Source: Gnetum montanum (lineage: Eukaryota; Streptophyta; Gnetopsida; Gnetales; Gnetaceae). Taken from it: a stretch of DNA of 64,000 nucleotides. The translations under genes and the position numbers were made by a program. Under the pieces are notes generated by a model. The model ran no database searches, was not told where the DNA came from, and worked only from the letters and a program-made list of their open reading frames with translations. The stretch is taken from NCBI GenBank assembly GCA_015680685.1, contig MNCI01023951.1, positions 213,612 through 277,611 of the forward strand, in the 5' to 3' direction. Positions 1-11,339 of this stretch are shown piece after piece; positions within the stretch are counted from its first letter, which is position 1; the number at the start of each line of letters is the position of its first letter.

Positions 1-248
1 TAGTGAGGATTGTGACAAATGGTTTGAATGCCTAGAAAGAAGGAAGCTTGGTTGAAGACACTTGGATGGAAGTTAAAATTCTTAGCACCTATAAAAGGAG
101 GGTTAGATTGCTTAAGATTTCATCATCTTTTAATTCAAGTTTGGTAGTCAAGGCTAGGCAGAGCTAATGGAGTTTGAGAGAGTAATGAAAAAGCCTTTTA
201 TGCCATATGTGATGGGATGTTGCCTTGAGCATGTATTGAAGGCTTATC
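1..248 (+). repeat. Direct duplication, copy 1 (ends at an assembly gap)
   Basis: Bases 1-248 recur at 367-614 with the same order and length. The one difference I noticed is an A/C change near position 41 versus 407. Copy 1 stops exactly at the N at 249, partway through the reading frame that is complete in copy 2. This is more likely a contig-end or haplotype duplication across a gap than a biological tandem repeat. Confidence 0.85.
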
Positions 249-249
249 N
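249..249. other. Assembly gap (single N)
   Basis: A lone N sits where duplicate copy 1 ends. Similar single Ns are at 44903 and 48401. Each probably stands for a gap of unknown size. Confidence 0.8.
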
Positions 250-366
250 ACTTTATTTATATTTGAAACATTATCTTTCCTTCAAATGGGGCAAGTGGTA
301 GCCTACAAATGAAACAAGTGGAATTCTACAAGTTTGACAAGTGGGGAAGGTGACTCACCCACCACT

Positions 367-614
367 TAGTGAGGATTGTGACAAATGGTTTGAATGCCTA
401 GAAAGACGGAAGCTTGGTTGAAGACACTTGGATGGAAGTTAAAATTCTTAGCACCTATAAAAGGAGGGTTAGATTGCTTAAGATTTCATCATCTTTTAAT
501 TCAAGTTTGGTAGTCAAGGCTAGGCAGAGCTAATGGAGTTTGAGAGAGTAATGAAAAAGCCTTTTATGCCATATGTGATGGGATGTTGCCTTGAGCATGT
601 ATTGAAGGCTTATC
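367..614 (+). repeat. Direct duplication, copy 2
   Basis: Second copy of the 248-bp segment at window position 1. It contains the TATA-like element and the start of the ORF at 533, and runs on into unique sequence, so it is the more trustworthy copy. Confidence 0.85.
455..463 (+). promoter_or_regulatory. Possible TATA box upstream of the ORF at 533
   Basis: TATAAAAGG lies about 70 bases before the ATG at 533, a plausible plant core-promoter spacing. The same element occurs near position 89 in the upstream duplicate. No transcript evidence is available, and an LTR promoter cannot be excluded. Confidence 0.35.
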
Positions 615-886
615 TAAAGGCTAGATCTTGTGGAGCTCCAAAAGAGTGTCCTTTTATGACTTGGTTGTCCGATGAATTTTCTATTCTCACTAGAGGTTTG
701 GATATAGAGTCCAATGTTTGGGGGCGATATCAAAAGGAGAAGAGCCACCAAACTATGAAGAGTCATCATGGGGATGGGGAGAAGCTTTTGTCTCCTGAGA
801 AGAAAATGAAGGACTTAATGGAGAAGAACAAAAGAGCTCATCCAAAAAAGAAAATGAGAAAAGTATTAAAGAGAAAGCTCCAATAG
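533..886 (+). CDS. Unrecognised 117-codon lysine-rich ORF, probably a broken gene or element fragment
   Basis: The ORF opens with MEFERVMKK behind a TATA-like box. The first 70 or so residues look like folded protein, with three cysteines and the stretch PFMTWLSDEF; the C-terminal third is almost all Lys, Glu, His and Met. Near 745 another frame takes over better-looking coding sequence (EESSWGWGEAF, later APIDHGESSTKPENNRIAF to about position 1000). A frameshift therefore probably splits one longer ancestral ORF. I recognise no family. It could be a host gene relic or an accessory ORF of an unidentified element. Confidence 0.3.
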   Translation: MEFERVMKKPFMPYVMGCCLEHVLKAYLKARSCGAPKECPFMTWLSDEFSILTRGLDIESNVWGRYQKEKSHQTMKSHHGDGEKLLSPEKKMKDLMEKNKRAHPKKKMRKVLKRKLQ

Positions 887-2573
887 ATCACGGTGAGAGC
901 TCCACCAAGCCTGAAAACAATAGAATCGCCTTCATCACATTAGAAATTTCCTATGAAATAGTTAGGGAGATGAGGATTCCCACCAGGGTAACACGCACAA
1001 TTTAGTTTCCACCCCAGGAATAGTTCATGAAGGACTTGATAATGTCCAGTTTGTTAAGAACAGTTTGATTTTGCTTAGAAATGAGGTTTTTGTCCCATTA
1101 CACCTTATGTTAAATGGGAATTTTCCTCAAAAAATATTTCTATCCAGTTGTAAAATCCAATAAAAATTTCAGTATGTTTCAGTTAAAAATGTGGTTATTT
1201 AAACTCTTTTTGGGGGCAGAGATGTTGGCACATTTCAAGCCATTTCATGGACCAGGAGTTTCAGTCTATTTAAATACAAGGAAAAGAGAATAAAAATAAA
1301 ATAAAATATGTGTAAAAATTCGGATGAGTTATACGGTGATGAAACACATATTTTATTTTTAACCTTATACATTGGGCAAAGAGTGTAATATTAATATTTC
1401 GGCATATTACATGATGCCTATCGGGAGAGGTTATAATTCAACCAGTTATGGGCTTAGAAACGGTTCAGCAGTGGTGGTGGACGCGTAGATATACATGGCT
1501 TTGTTATACAAGCATATTGACAATGAACATTAACCAAGAATGGGGTTGGTCCTGCTTTTATAGATTCAAATTAAAGCCAATAAACAAAGAAAATTGAATT
1601 CTGTAGTAAGAAGAAACAGTATACTGCACTGAATACTTTCAGAAACAGAGGCGCATCTTGTGATATAATATGGCATAGTCCAGGCATTGGAAAATCATTT
1701 TTGGAAGCTAAAAAAAAATGGTACACTTACTCTCAAAAGCAACGTGGTGGTTCTTATTAATACAGCAACCAAAACAAGTTATGGTTGCTGATAAAAATTT
1801 TTCCAAGAACTGTTAGGGATAACTTCATATTCCTCTTCGGAATTTTCTCAAATGCTTGCCACGCAGGGTTTCATTTTTCTATTTTCATAGTAAGCCTAAT
1901 TTCTTGGCCAGAGCATGTAACAATAAGTAGTTTCATAGTTCTTTGAGTAATAGGTTACAACAAAATAAATGGAACAGGGCTAAAATGTAGGCGGTTACCA
2001 TGTTTGCACTTGTGCCAGCTGTTATGGACGATTATTGGCAAAAAGAAACAAAAAAAAACACAAATGCTGAGCACTTCCAAGGACATGGAAGGTGTCTATT
2101 TTCTTCACCGAAGACAGGTGGTAACTGTGGACGCACTCACACGGTTGGCGCTTAACGCGCCAGACTTGAACACAGCCCACATGTAGAAGCAGGTCATCAT
2201 CACCGAGGGTTTGTAGTTCCAAGCCATTTCACTACTGATATAGGAGAAATAGCAACTGCTGCCGAGCCATGCGTGGGAGTGGTTTCAACTACCATCATAT
2301 TTTTGGGAGGTCCAGTGAGCGAGACAAGTTCGGCGGAGCAGAGCATAAGCTGCAAAGATGGGCGGCATGCAGGAGAAGCCATTGGGCAACTAGTTTAACT
2401 ACAAACAGTGTCCTCCACGATATCTCAGTTAACATTGGAAAATTATTTACTTTTGAAATGTATATTTTCCTTCATCCGCCATCCCTTAAATTAATTTTAT
2501 ATTCAATTATATTCTTTGTGAAAATGAAATGTTTCTAAAGCCTCAACTTAACAAGATGAACATTGGATATAAA
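887..2573. other. Unassigned, possibly single-copy flanking DNA
   Basis: I see no LTR, gag/pol motif or RNA gene. Part of 887-1000 may continue the frameshifted ORF at 533. The stretch 2080-2400 is GC-richer than its surroundings and has short ORFs on both strands, none with a recognisable domain. It could be exon-like or a gene relic. Confidence 0.4.
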
Positions 2574-4091
2574 TGTTGGATACCTACCTCTATATTAAGA
2601 TATATTCAAAGAAAAAAATTCTTGGGATATTTACCCAATATCATACATGAAGTAAACACTTGTCAGCTGTAGATTTTTTTCTCTATATGATGGTTACAAC
2701 CACCCAATATTTTTGTAACTTACCTAACTTGTTGGGCAAGTAATCTCCTAATTGATTGGCCAAGTTACTTGGGAGAGAAGCTAGGTAAGATATTTTTATA
2801 TGTAACTACCTCTAAACCATATAAAAAGGGGGGGGATCACTTTGAAGATTTTTTGGGGGAGAGGTCTCATACATCACACTTTGTAAGGCTACTAGTTAGC
2901 ACTTGGGCTCTCACTTGAAGACAAAATTTGGGGTCTTGAGAAGAGCTTTGTAAAGAAGAAATTGTGAACGATTGTTTGTAAGATGGCTTGCTAGAATAAA
3001 GATTTCAGCCTCCTTGTCATGGTCCTATGAATTATGTATTTCATTTTTTGTTTTGTTTAAATTTTTTAGCTAGTGGTTTAGATAGTATCATCCTTGGCAA
3101 GTAATTTTGGGATTTTTAGATTGCTCTTATCGTTCTTGTTGCCCGATAGAAATTTCTATTAAAATTTTGCCATAGAAGACCTTGTGTTTAAAAGCCTTAA
3201 GAGCATTTTAGTAGTAAATTTTGTTATTGTGCAACGTGTGGGAACTGCTATTGGGATTGTTGTAAGAGAGCCTCTGTTTGTAGTCACGCCGTTGAACAAT
3301 TCAGTAGTCGAGAGGGTTCAAAAAATCTTTGGTATTTTGATGGGACCAAAATAGCTTCTTTCTATATTTAAAGTGAATTCCCATGGTATTTCAATCAAAA
3401 ATTGTCAAGTCTTTTAAATGTTCTATTTGAATGCAATCGTTGACATCTATTATCTAGTCAAAATGAAGTCTCGTACATGGTAGTTTTCACAGCAATTTTT
3501 GGTAGCATAGTAGGATTTTCTTGAAGAAATTGCTTGTTTGAGCCTTGGAAGTTTGAACAATTCGTAGATATTGAATTTGGGATACCTTTATTGCGAAGTG
3601 TTTACTCGTGTCATTTTACCTTGTTTAAATATTTGAAGTCTACACAAATCTGCTTTCTTTTCTTTTCTGCTTATTTCCATCGAATCTTGCTCTATTTCTA
3701 GTTTTCTTGTGGAACTATCCCTTTCTCTAGGGAAAATTAGGAGTAGATTGCTGAGTTGTGCTCAAATGTTTTTGCAAAATTTTATTTGTTACAAGTAGGT
3801 ATTATAAGGACCACGTAGACTAGGCAATTGAACAAAATAGGAAACTTTCAACAACTCACAGTACTTGACAAAGTTGGCTGAATCTCATTGAAGTAAGTCA
3901 TTTGTAGTTTACACACAATGCAATTGTTACATTTCTCACAACCGCACGCTGCAACAGCACACACACATACTCACATTAACTACTAAGTTTATTTGGAGGT
4001 ATCTAGGCCTTGGTGTTGCCAGAGACCGGAAGGCACCTAAATCTTGTTTGAGGACACTCGTTGGCGGTCACGTCCCAAACGTTCGCCAACA
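2574..4091 (+). mobile_element. LTR-like segment (solo LTR or end of a truncated element)
   Basis: The segment begins TGTTGG and ends CCAACA, a 6-bp terminal inverted repeat of LTR type. A TATA box (2820-2828) precedes a G-rich tract and an AATAAA near 2995, all in plus orientation. The right edge coincides with the point where the F LTR starts to match its partner copy at about 17177, so 4091/4092 is a real junction. I found no target-site duplication (ATAAA versus GTAAT), no PBS and no purine tract. The missing part of the F LTR is not found left of 2574, so this may be one end of a larger rearranged element. Confidence 0.4.
2820..2828 (+). promoter_or_regulatory. TATA box of the LTR-like segment
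   Basis: TATAAAAAG is followed by a run of G and, about 170 bases on, AATAAA. This arrangement is typical of an LTR U3/R region. Confidence 0.4.
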
Positions 4092-4770
4092 GTAATATTT
4101 TTGGAAAATTAGTTTCAAGTAGATTGTAACTAGTTATGACTCACAGCTACCTCACAAAAACCATCTTGCAACTGAACTATGACTTGTATCCTATTGCATT
4201 ACTAAAATCTTCATATTTTTCTTCTCTATTTCTTTGATAATTGCAATATTATGTGACATGCAACCTTAAGTTGAAACCTTAATGCAACTTGAAAGAATCT
4301 TCAAGTTGATACCTAACATCAAAAACCTAAATTCTTCACTTTTCCTCAAACTAAAACTAACTATGACTCCAAGTAGCTTACAACTTTACACTACAATCAA
4401 CTATGACTCATGGTGTGATCATACTTGCCTACTCTAAGATAAAACACGTTAAAAAGCACTAGAATGACTCTAAAACATAAATGTTCATTCCTAAGAATCT
4501 TAGGACATATTAAGAATAAGAGATGCAAGGAAGCCAACTTGATATCCTTTATCATCTTCCTTTCCCTTAAAAATTTCATTCTTAATGAACTTTCATAAGT
4601 TGAAAGGCATCATGTCCTCATGACCCAAGATCATTATACTCATCACCATAATTCTCATGACTCAATGCCTTAGTAGCATTACAAGAGGAAATATTACACC
4701 TGATTACAATACTTAATATTTTATTCTTACAATTTACTTACTCTTGGAGGCATGTTCTCATGCCCCAACA
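4092..4770 (-). repeat. Element F, 3' LTR (truncated)
   Basis: On the minus strand the LTR starts TGTTGGGGCATGAG at 4770. It matches the F 5' LTR at 17177-17547 over several blocks, for example around 4340 versus 17420 and 4200 versus 17290. The distal part, corresponding to 16747-17176, is missing because the segment ending at 4091 cuts it. Confidence 0.7.
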
Positions 4771-5309
4771 TACTTTCAATAATTGAGAACCTTCTTGGAA
4801 TGCCTCATTTGCATCCCCATAATGCATGAAACATTCATATAGATTTTATGAAAATTTGAAAAAATATACATTAGCATCCATGAATGAGGCAACCTTTTCA
4901 ATCGTCAATGATAGTTCTCCATCTTCAACCAATAAATTCTCTTATTTTTTAAGTAAAACATACGCCTAACAATAATCATAATAAAATTTTTTAGTTCTTA
5001 AACCCTTTAAATCATTTATCAATATCAATGGAGAAATAGAATTTTAGCCTAACACTAACAAAAATGCTAACAAGCATCAATAAGAATAACATCATTAGCA
5101 ACCATTATTGTCCATCATTACAAACATTATTCTTCTCATGTATATGAGACACAACACAATAAATATTATTATCTAATTCAAATGAATCACTTTCATTATC
5201 ATAAAATATTTCATCACAAGTATCATCCATATCAATTACCCTTATAAATTCCCTTAAAGTATGAAACATCAATGAAGAGTTTAAAGTACAAGCATCATCT
5301 TCAACAATA
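4771..5309 (-). other. Element F, region between protease and 3' LTR
   Basis: Only about 540 bases separate the protease remnant from the LTR, far too few for RT, RNase H and integrase. I see AT-rich sequence with stops in all minus frames and no RT or integrase motif. F therefore lacks pol downstream of protease. Confidence 0.6.
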
Positions 5310-5490
5310 ATAGAGAATAATATAAGCCTTTACTAATTTTTAGTAACTATCCATGTATTATTTTCATAATTTAAAATAACTTTATTATCATAATTCCAAG
5401 GACTACCAAGAATAATATCAATACAATTAATGTGTAACACATCAAAAATAATTCTATCCTAAAATTGGCCAATGAAATACTTCATAAGAC
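5310..5490 (-). pseudogene. Element F retropepsin remnant (Ty3/gypsy)
   Basis: Minus-strand translation gives DIILGSPWNYDNKV, the gypsy protease flap/C-terminal signature (ILGxPW), preceded by VLHINCI. The catalytic-loop half of the domain is not clear and stop codons are present. The enzyme would have processed Gag-Pol in the virus-like particle. Gag lies upstream (5780 onward), as in gypsy elements. The ILGxPWxYD form plus the initiator-Met PBS suggest chromovirus affinity, which is inference. Confidence 0.65.
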
Positions 5491-5779
5491 ATTACTCCTT
5501 AACTTACTTGTAATGATTCTTCACCATCTAATTAAATTTATATGAATAAGGATGAGGGATGTTATCTAAATGTAATGGTTTCACAGCCTTGGTAGAGATC
5601 ACATTCTCTTGTACTTCACTATCAATAATAAAATTCAATAAATAGCATTCAACATTACATTAAAATCTAAATAAAATGTTCATCATGAGATCTTCATTGG
5701 AATTCATATTACTAACAAAATTATAACTATTCAATTCACTTTACTCAATGAAATGCAAAGGTTTAGCCCTCATATGCCT

Positions 5780-6456
5780 TCATTGAAACTTTAGGTACCT
5801 CTACTTCTTACATAGTCTAGATTTCTTTTCTCTTGGATGCATTCTTCTTTGGCTTAGTACGCTCCCATTATTTATAACCATATTCATCATGATTATAATA
5901 TTGATATTTTTCTTTTGAAGTTCTTGCCCTTCTTCTCCTTCTTTTTGGTAAAGTATACACCCTTTCTTTTCTCATCTTCACCTTTCTCCTTAGATGACTT
6001 CTTTAACTTTTGAGCTATATCTTTCTCATTATTAGTTTTTTGATATTTATATTTCTTTAGTCCAAACATTGTAATTTTTATTTCAACCTTAAGAACATAA
6101 GCTTCATCAAGAGTATCAAGTTCATAAAATGTAAATTCTTTCTAATATTGTATCCTTAATCCATAAAAAATGAGAAGATTACTCATACTCATATCAATAT
6201 ACAAGATCCTTTTGTAAAGTATTACAAAACTTAACATGATAATCCTTTACTTCTTTCACTTCTCATCTAAGAAATTTAGCTTTTAAGTTATGTTAGGGTA
6301 GTGGGAATTCTTTTTAAATTTTTGTTTTAGCATAAATTCCATAAGTTTCCAACTCACAATGGATCTACCATGCTCTTCAAAATATTGTAGGAATTATCTA
6401 TCCTACCTTTTAGCTACTAATCCTTCAAGTTTACTTTCAACAATATGGATCATAGA
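5780..6456 (-). pseudogene. Element F gag, C-terminal part
   Basis: Frame-corrected minus-strand translation gives gag-like sequence. The 6250-6420 stretch has the Trp/Leu/Lys pattern of retrotransposon Gag (WKLMEFMLKQKF). The 5880-6050 stretch is a Lys/Glu-rich linker (KKSSKEKGEDEKRKG), followed by a possible degenerate zinc-knuckle relic. Several stops and frameshifts make it non-functional. A1 interrupts it at 6456/15969, and the gag N-terminal region resumes at 15974. Confidence 0.55.
6452..6456. repeat. A1 target-site duplication, left copy
   Basis: ATAGA immediately precedes the left LTR. The same five bases follow the right LTR at 15969-15973. This fixes the element boundaries and shows a single insertion event into F gag. 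Confidence 0.85.
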
Positions 6457-7266
6457 TGATGAGCAGTGAGGTACACCTATTCCCAACCATACAAATCACT
6501 AAGGCATTCACATGTGATTCAGTTGAATTTTGTGGACCTATAGTTCTCTAGTGCACTAATTCTCTAGAAAGTGAAATGGACATTTAGGATGTTTACTATC
6601 TTTCCAGCTACACTTGTGAAGCTCAAGGATATGGTTTAAGTGTAATTGAGGCACATGATTTTTATCATTTTTATGTTTTGTAATTTTAATTGGATACAAC
6701 AAGAATATAAGGTAGAGGAATTTAATATCTAATTATTATACTACCTAGATACCCTAACACAAGTACCTGTTCCCACTTTCTAGACACATCCTGAACATGT
6801 ATAGCATTGTTGGGCTACCAAACCTTAAGTGTTTCTGGGTTACCAACTGTTACACGTATGCTCAAGGTGGTCATGCTTGTGTTCATTGACAACTAGAAAC
6901 TAATTGCTTAATTAAAGCTTATTGAAATGAAATGCATGAATATTAAATGCATCAAGGAAACATTTAATATATTTTGAGTGCTACAAGGATGATCAAAAGT
7001 TTTATTCCCATCACACTGCTATGATCAGGTACATCAGAGTTCAAAAAAAGATCCATACACATTCAAAATCTTGTTACAGGCACTTAGAAAATATTCTAAC
7101 ACTAGAGAAAAGAAACTACAAGAGCTTTGCTATTTATAACAAAAACTATATGAAAATCATGAGCCCAAGTGCTATATTTATAGGCCAGCATATACCCCAT
7201 GATATCTAATATTCAATATCGCATATTAGGGTTCACTATTAGAGCTACTCAAAACACGATTCATCA
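6457..7266 (-). repeat. A1 3' LTR
   Basis: The LTR runs from TGATGAGCAGTGAG to GATTCATCA on the plus strand, so TGATGA/TCATCA form its terminal inverted repeat. It aligns with 15137-15968 along its whole length. A minus-strand TATA box is at 7172-7182. Beyond 7266 comes the sequence AACTCATCCTTAAG, shared with A2 and A3 next to their LTRs. Confidence 0.85.
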
Positions 7267-9400
7267 TAGTCCCATGACTAAATGAAAACTCATCCTTAAG
7301 TGAAAGAGGAGGACAAAGTTCCTTACAAAATACTAGAAAGGTATGGGATTATTTATTAACATACAAATTGAGTCAAATAAAACAAACAAACTCATAAATG
7401 CCTAGGTGTATGAATTACAATATTTTACAAAATTGAGTGTTCATAAAAAGATAAGAGAATACCCTAGACAAAACTAACATCCACTCCTCTTGGAAACTAA
7501 AGAGATAGAGAGAAGATACAATGATCATGAATGATCCTTGTCATGTGGTACTGCTAGATCATCCTTAGTGAAGAAATTCCCTCTTCTATTCCATGCTTCC
7601 CACTGTAATCATAACACATTTGTAAATTATTATGCAATGTGTAATACTTAGCTATTAAGTACCTTGTATCATCAATGGTTACACTCAGCTAGGTTATGAT
7701 TGTGGTAGATTGATTCCTTTAGTAGTGTTAGCAGGAAGAGTGACAAATAGGGTAAAATGGAGAAGTGGTTCATTAAATTTGAAAAGTTCAAACAAGATGA
7801 AATGCTTGAAGAGGGTGTAAGAATTCACAATAGTAACTATAAAAGGTTTCATTGAAAATTTTTTTGAAGATGTGAACAATTGGATTTCATTGATGGGAAA
7901 CACAAAAGGATTTGATTGTACAAGTGTCTAAGGATAAAGAACTTAATTAAATTAACCAAAAGATATGCAAGTGGGTCCTTCCTAAAGTAGGTATAGACCT
8001 TTTATTTCCCTTGCATAACATCAAATTAAGGAGTCCATGGGCCCTATGGATGATTAATGGTTATGGAAGGTTAAGTACAAAAACCTAAAAGAAACTACAT
8101 AAGAATTTTAACACATCAAACAAGAACATGAAACCAATCGTGAGGTGAAACATGAAAAGCATAGATGAATGGGAGAGAGTGTGGAATGAAGTTCCTAATT
8201 AATATTACATGAAGTAATTTGTGAATTTTATGGCTAAATGACTTCATAAGATCCATCCTTAGACTAGACCAAAACCAACCATGTTCAATGACTTTGCGTC
8301 ACCATTCTAACACTAATCCATCCCCCTGAGACACAAGAGTTCTTCCACAGAACAACCACCATTCCTTATTAGAGAAGAAAAGAGAAGTAGGAAGTGAGGA
8401 AGGGCCTTAGTTAGAGAGGATCTTCAGGCATGGGTAACATGTCTTTCTAGTTCCATAACCAATGCTTGTAGCCCAATAAAGGGGTGTGCTTTGAATTTTC
8501 ATCATTTTTTTTTCTAAAATGGGAACCATACCATGCAAAGACTTATTTTTTTATTGTGTCTAAGTTGTGTGATTTGAATTCCAATTTTTTTAAAAATGGA
8601 AACCACACCTTGCAAAGACTTATTCGACTTCCTGTTATTGGTTGACATGGAATAGGAAGAAATTAATGAAAACAAACATGCATCCAAGTAAGCAAAAAGG
8701 CACAAAGAACATCAAATCCCCTTGAAGTCACACCTTGTTCAAACCTTTGACTCCTTTCCAATTTTGAAAACCACCAAATTCACAAATTTTTTATAGTTTT
8801 GTTAATAGAAAAGGGATTGCACATTCTAAAACAAGGAAAACCATAGAGTTTTTGGATGGGTGGATGTTGTGGACTCATTGCCTATTGGATTAAAAAGAAA
8901 TCATGTCCTAATTATTTATAATAAAATTAAAATCTAGAATCTATACATCAACAATTAAATAACAACATAGTACATACGACCATCAAGTAACAAATTACCA
9001 TTGTGCCTCACACTTATTAACAAAAAGTTAGAAATTCACACTAGAATAAAAGAAAATATAAAAGAAATTGTAAAATGTTCAAGAAATAGCAAATGTAATA
9101 ATGATTTTATAAAACAAAAATTAGAAAATATTAATAACATAGGAACAAGAAAATGTAAAATAAACAATGTGTAAAATAAAAAGGTGCAAAATAAAAATGT
9201 GTAAATAAAAACATGTAAAAGAAAAAGGGTGTAAAATTAAGAAGCCCCTTATATAGTTAGTGTGGATGGCCATATCCCCTAAAACTAAGTTGAAACGAGG
9301 AAATCAAACATATGGAGTGTGGTTGTCCATTTGATGAGGTGTTGGTTATATTTGTTGGCTTATGCTCGTGGAAAGGTTTGACTTATTATATGTTGATTGA
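7267..9400 (-). other. A1 3' non-coding region
   Basis: This stretch has no recognisable domain. The part at 8380-8500 (GCATGGGTAACATGTCTTTC) is clearly shared with A2 (about 19905-20030) and, inverted, with A3 (about 40640-40760), so it is a family trait. An A-rich stretch of short TGTAAAATAAAAA-like units lies at 9150-9245. Confidence 0.65.
8513..8666. repeat. Short tandem duplication (about 77 bp) in the A1 3' region
   Basis: Two adjacent, diverged copies each contain a GGAACCATACC-like start and GCAAAGACTTATT. The offset is about 77 bases. Confidence 0.55.
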
Positions 9401-9848
9401 TTGCTTCTTATCTAGGCTTTCAAGTTTGTAGAGCATAATGGCCCTAAAAGGAAAAGCTTCATAAATTATATAAGGTCATTCCCAAAAAATTTGAAACTTA
9501 GTTCATTAAGGTACATGTATGGGGTTCTAGTAGAGAATCTTATCTCCTAGTTGAAGTTTGACATTTTTGATTTTAAGGTCATGGCACATTTTGTTGTAGG
9601 CCTTGTGTAACTCATTAGATGATAGGGCCACCAATTGGTTTTTGTCTAGAAAGTTGAGAGTTATTAGTCTTTTTTTTTTGGTGCTAGACTCAAGTTAAGT
9701 TGAGGTCATAGGCTATTGAAAGTGTATGAAGCTCAAATTGAATAGGAAGTGTTGGTAATTTTTTATACACAAGCTCATAGGGAGAATAGCCTATAGGAAG
9801 TTTCCATGTTAAGCAGTAGGCTCAAAGGACATCATTAATTTTTTTATT

Positions 9849-10440
9849 CTAATATTTCCTATATTTGCTAACAATTCTTATTAGAATCCTTGTGATTTCT
9901 CTATTGGTAACCTTAGCTTGACCATTGGCTTGGGGTTGGTAGGATTTTGTAAGTTTATGTTCAACCCCTAAGAACTGCATGAGCTTCCAAAAGGTAGTGC
10001 CTATAAAGTGGGTTCCATTATCAAAAATTAATGCATGTGGCACAACAAACTTATTTACAACATTTTTTTGTACAAACTGAGGAATAGTAGAAGATGTACA
10101 GTCGATGATGGCTACTTATTTTGCCCATTTTGTATAATAGTCAATAGAAACTATGATGTACTCCTTTCCATTTGACATGGGCATGATGGAACGCATGAAG
10201 TCAATGCCTAGATGTCCAAGGGTTCCAATGATTGAATCCATTATTGAAATTCCTCTATTCAAGCAATCATTCCACCATCTCTTTGGCATTGTTCACAAGA
10301 GCGAATGTATTGGTGGGCATCCCTAAAGATTGTTGGTCAATAATACCCTACCATTAGGATTTTAATGGCCATCCATCTATTAGCATAGTGTTTTTTGCAA
10401 GAAACATCATGAGCATCTTAAAGAAGGCAGAATTGATTAG
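9849..10440 (-). pseudogene. A1 integrase remnant
   Basis: Integrase inserts the cDNA copy into the genome. The N-terminal HHCC zinc domain is visible at 10270-10440 (SCKKHYANRW, then YIRSCEQCQR). The catalytic core includes LIFDNGTHFIG with the second catalytic Asp, then SYQPQANGQAKVTNREI at 9849-10043. The catalytic Glu normally found in the GQAE motif is Lys here (GQAK), a single G-to-A change in the sense strand. Stops occur between the two parts. The frame opens again just upstream in the RNase H region, as expected for a gypsy polyprotein. Confidence 0.8.
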
Positions 10441-10779
10441 TATCAAGGACACACCATTGAACTAGGTCATCGATGCACACCTTGTAAAGGTATCCATTGA
10501 CATCCATGAAGCATTTTACTTGGTGAAAATACTATTGTTTCTTCCTATGGTCCAACCATTATGTCATCTCTTAAGTGAGAAGATAGGTGAGAATGTTATC
10601 ATACCATTTAGGGTCATTGGACAATTGTTCAGTTATAGCCCCAACAAAGAGGAGTTCCTTAGAAAACATATTAGATAGTGGGTTCTCCTCCTCTTTTTTA
10701 TCCCATCACAATAGAGATAAGTGAACAATGACCACATTCTCAATGTCTTGTTGATCTACCATAGTAAGATCAAATTCTT

Positions 10780-11110
10780 GCAAGATCACTAGCCATCATA
10801 TGACACAAGGGCTTACCATTGGCTTGTTCATCAAGAAGTGAATGGCATTATGGTCTATGTGCACAAACACTTTGTATCCAAGAAAATAATATCTAAACTT
10901 TTATATAGCAAACACCATTTCCATCAATTATTTTTCTATAGTGATGCAGTTTAGTTGTGCACCCATAATGCTTTAGTTAGCATAGTGGATGTAATATGGA
11001 AATTTCTTGTCATCCATCTATGTAAGCATAGCTCCCAAGGCATAATTTAATGCATCTTTCATAACATGAAATGTTCTAGACTAGTTGGGTGCTTATAGGA
11101 TTAGAGTTTC
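10780..11110 (-). pseudogene. A1 RNase H remnant
   Basis: Minus-strand translation shows YKVFVHIDHNAIHFLMNKPM near 10812-10880, the conserved C-terminal part of gypsy RNase H (usually VHTDHxAIxxLM). Upstream near 11060-11100 is a degenerate copy of the domain start (FHVMKDALNYALGAML). In-frame stops are present. The domain sits between RT and integrase. Confidence 0.7.
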
Positions 11111-11339
11111 TACAAGTTTTTCTTTCAACTATTGGAATGCTTGTTTACATTTCACAGTCTAGAAAAATGAAGAATCTTTCTTTGTCAACTCTACCAACAA
11201 TTTTATGATCTTAGAGAAATTCTCCTAGAATCGTCGGTAATAGTCAATATGTCTAAGGAATGACTAAACATCTTTGATAGTTTCTGATTGGCAGATTATT
11301 CCTTTGATGACCCTTATTTTTTTGAGGTCAACCTTAATT

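Noticed and set aside
2022-2538. Overlapping ORFs on both strands as a possible host exon
   Set aside because: No recognisable domain, no splice-site logic I could defend, and open frames on both strands; kept only as unassigned sequence.
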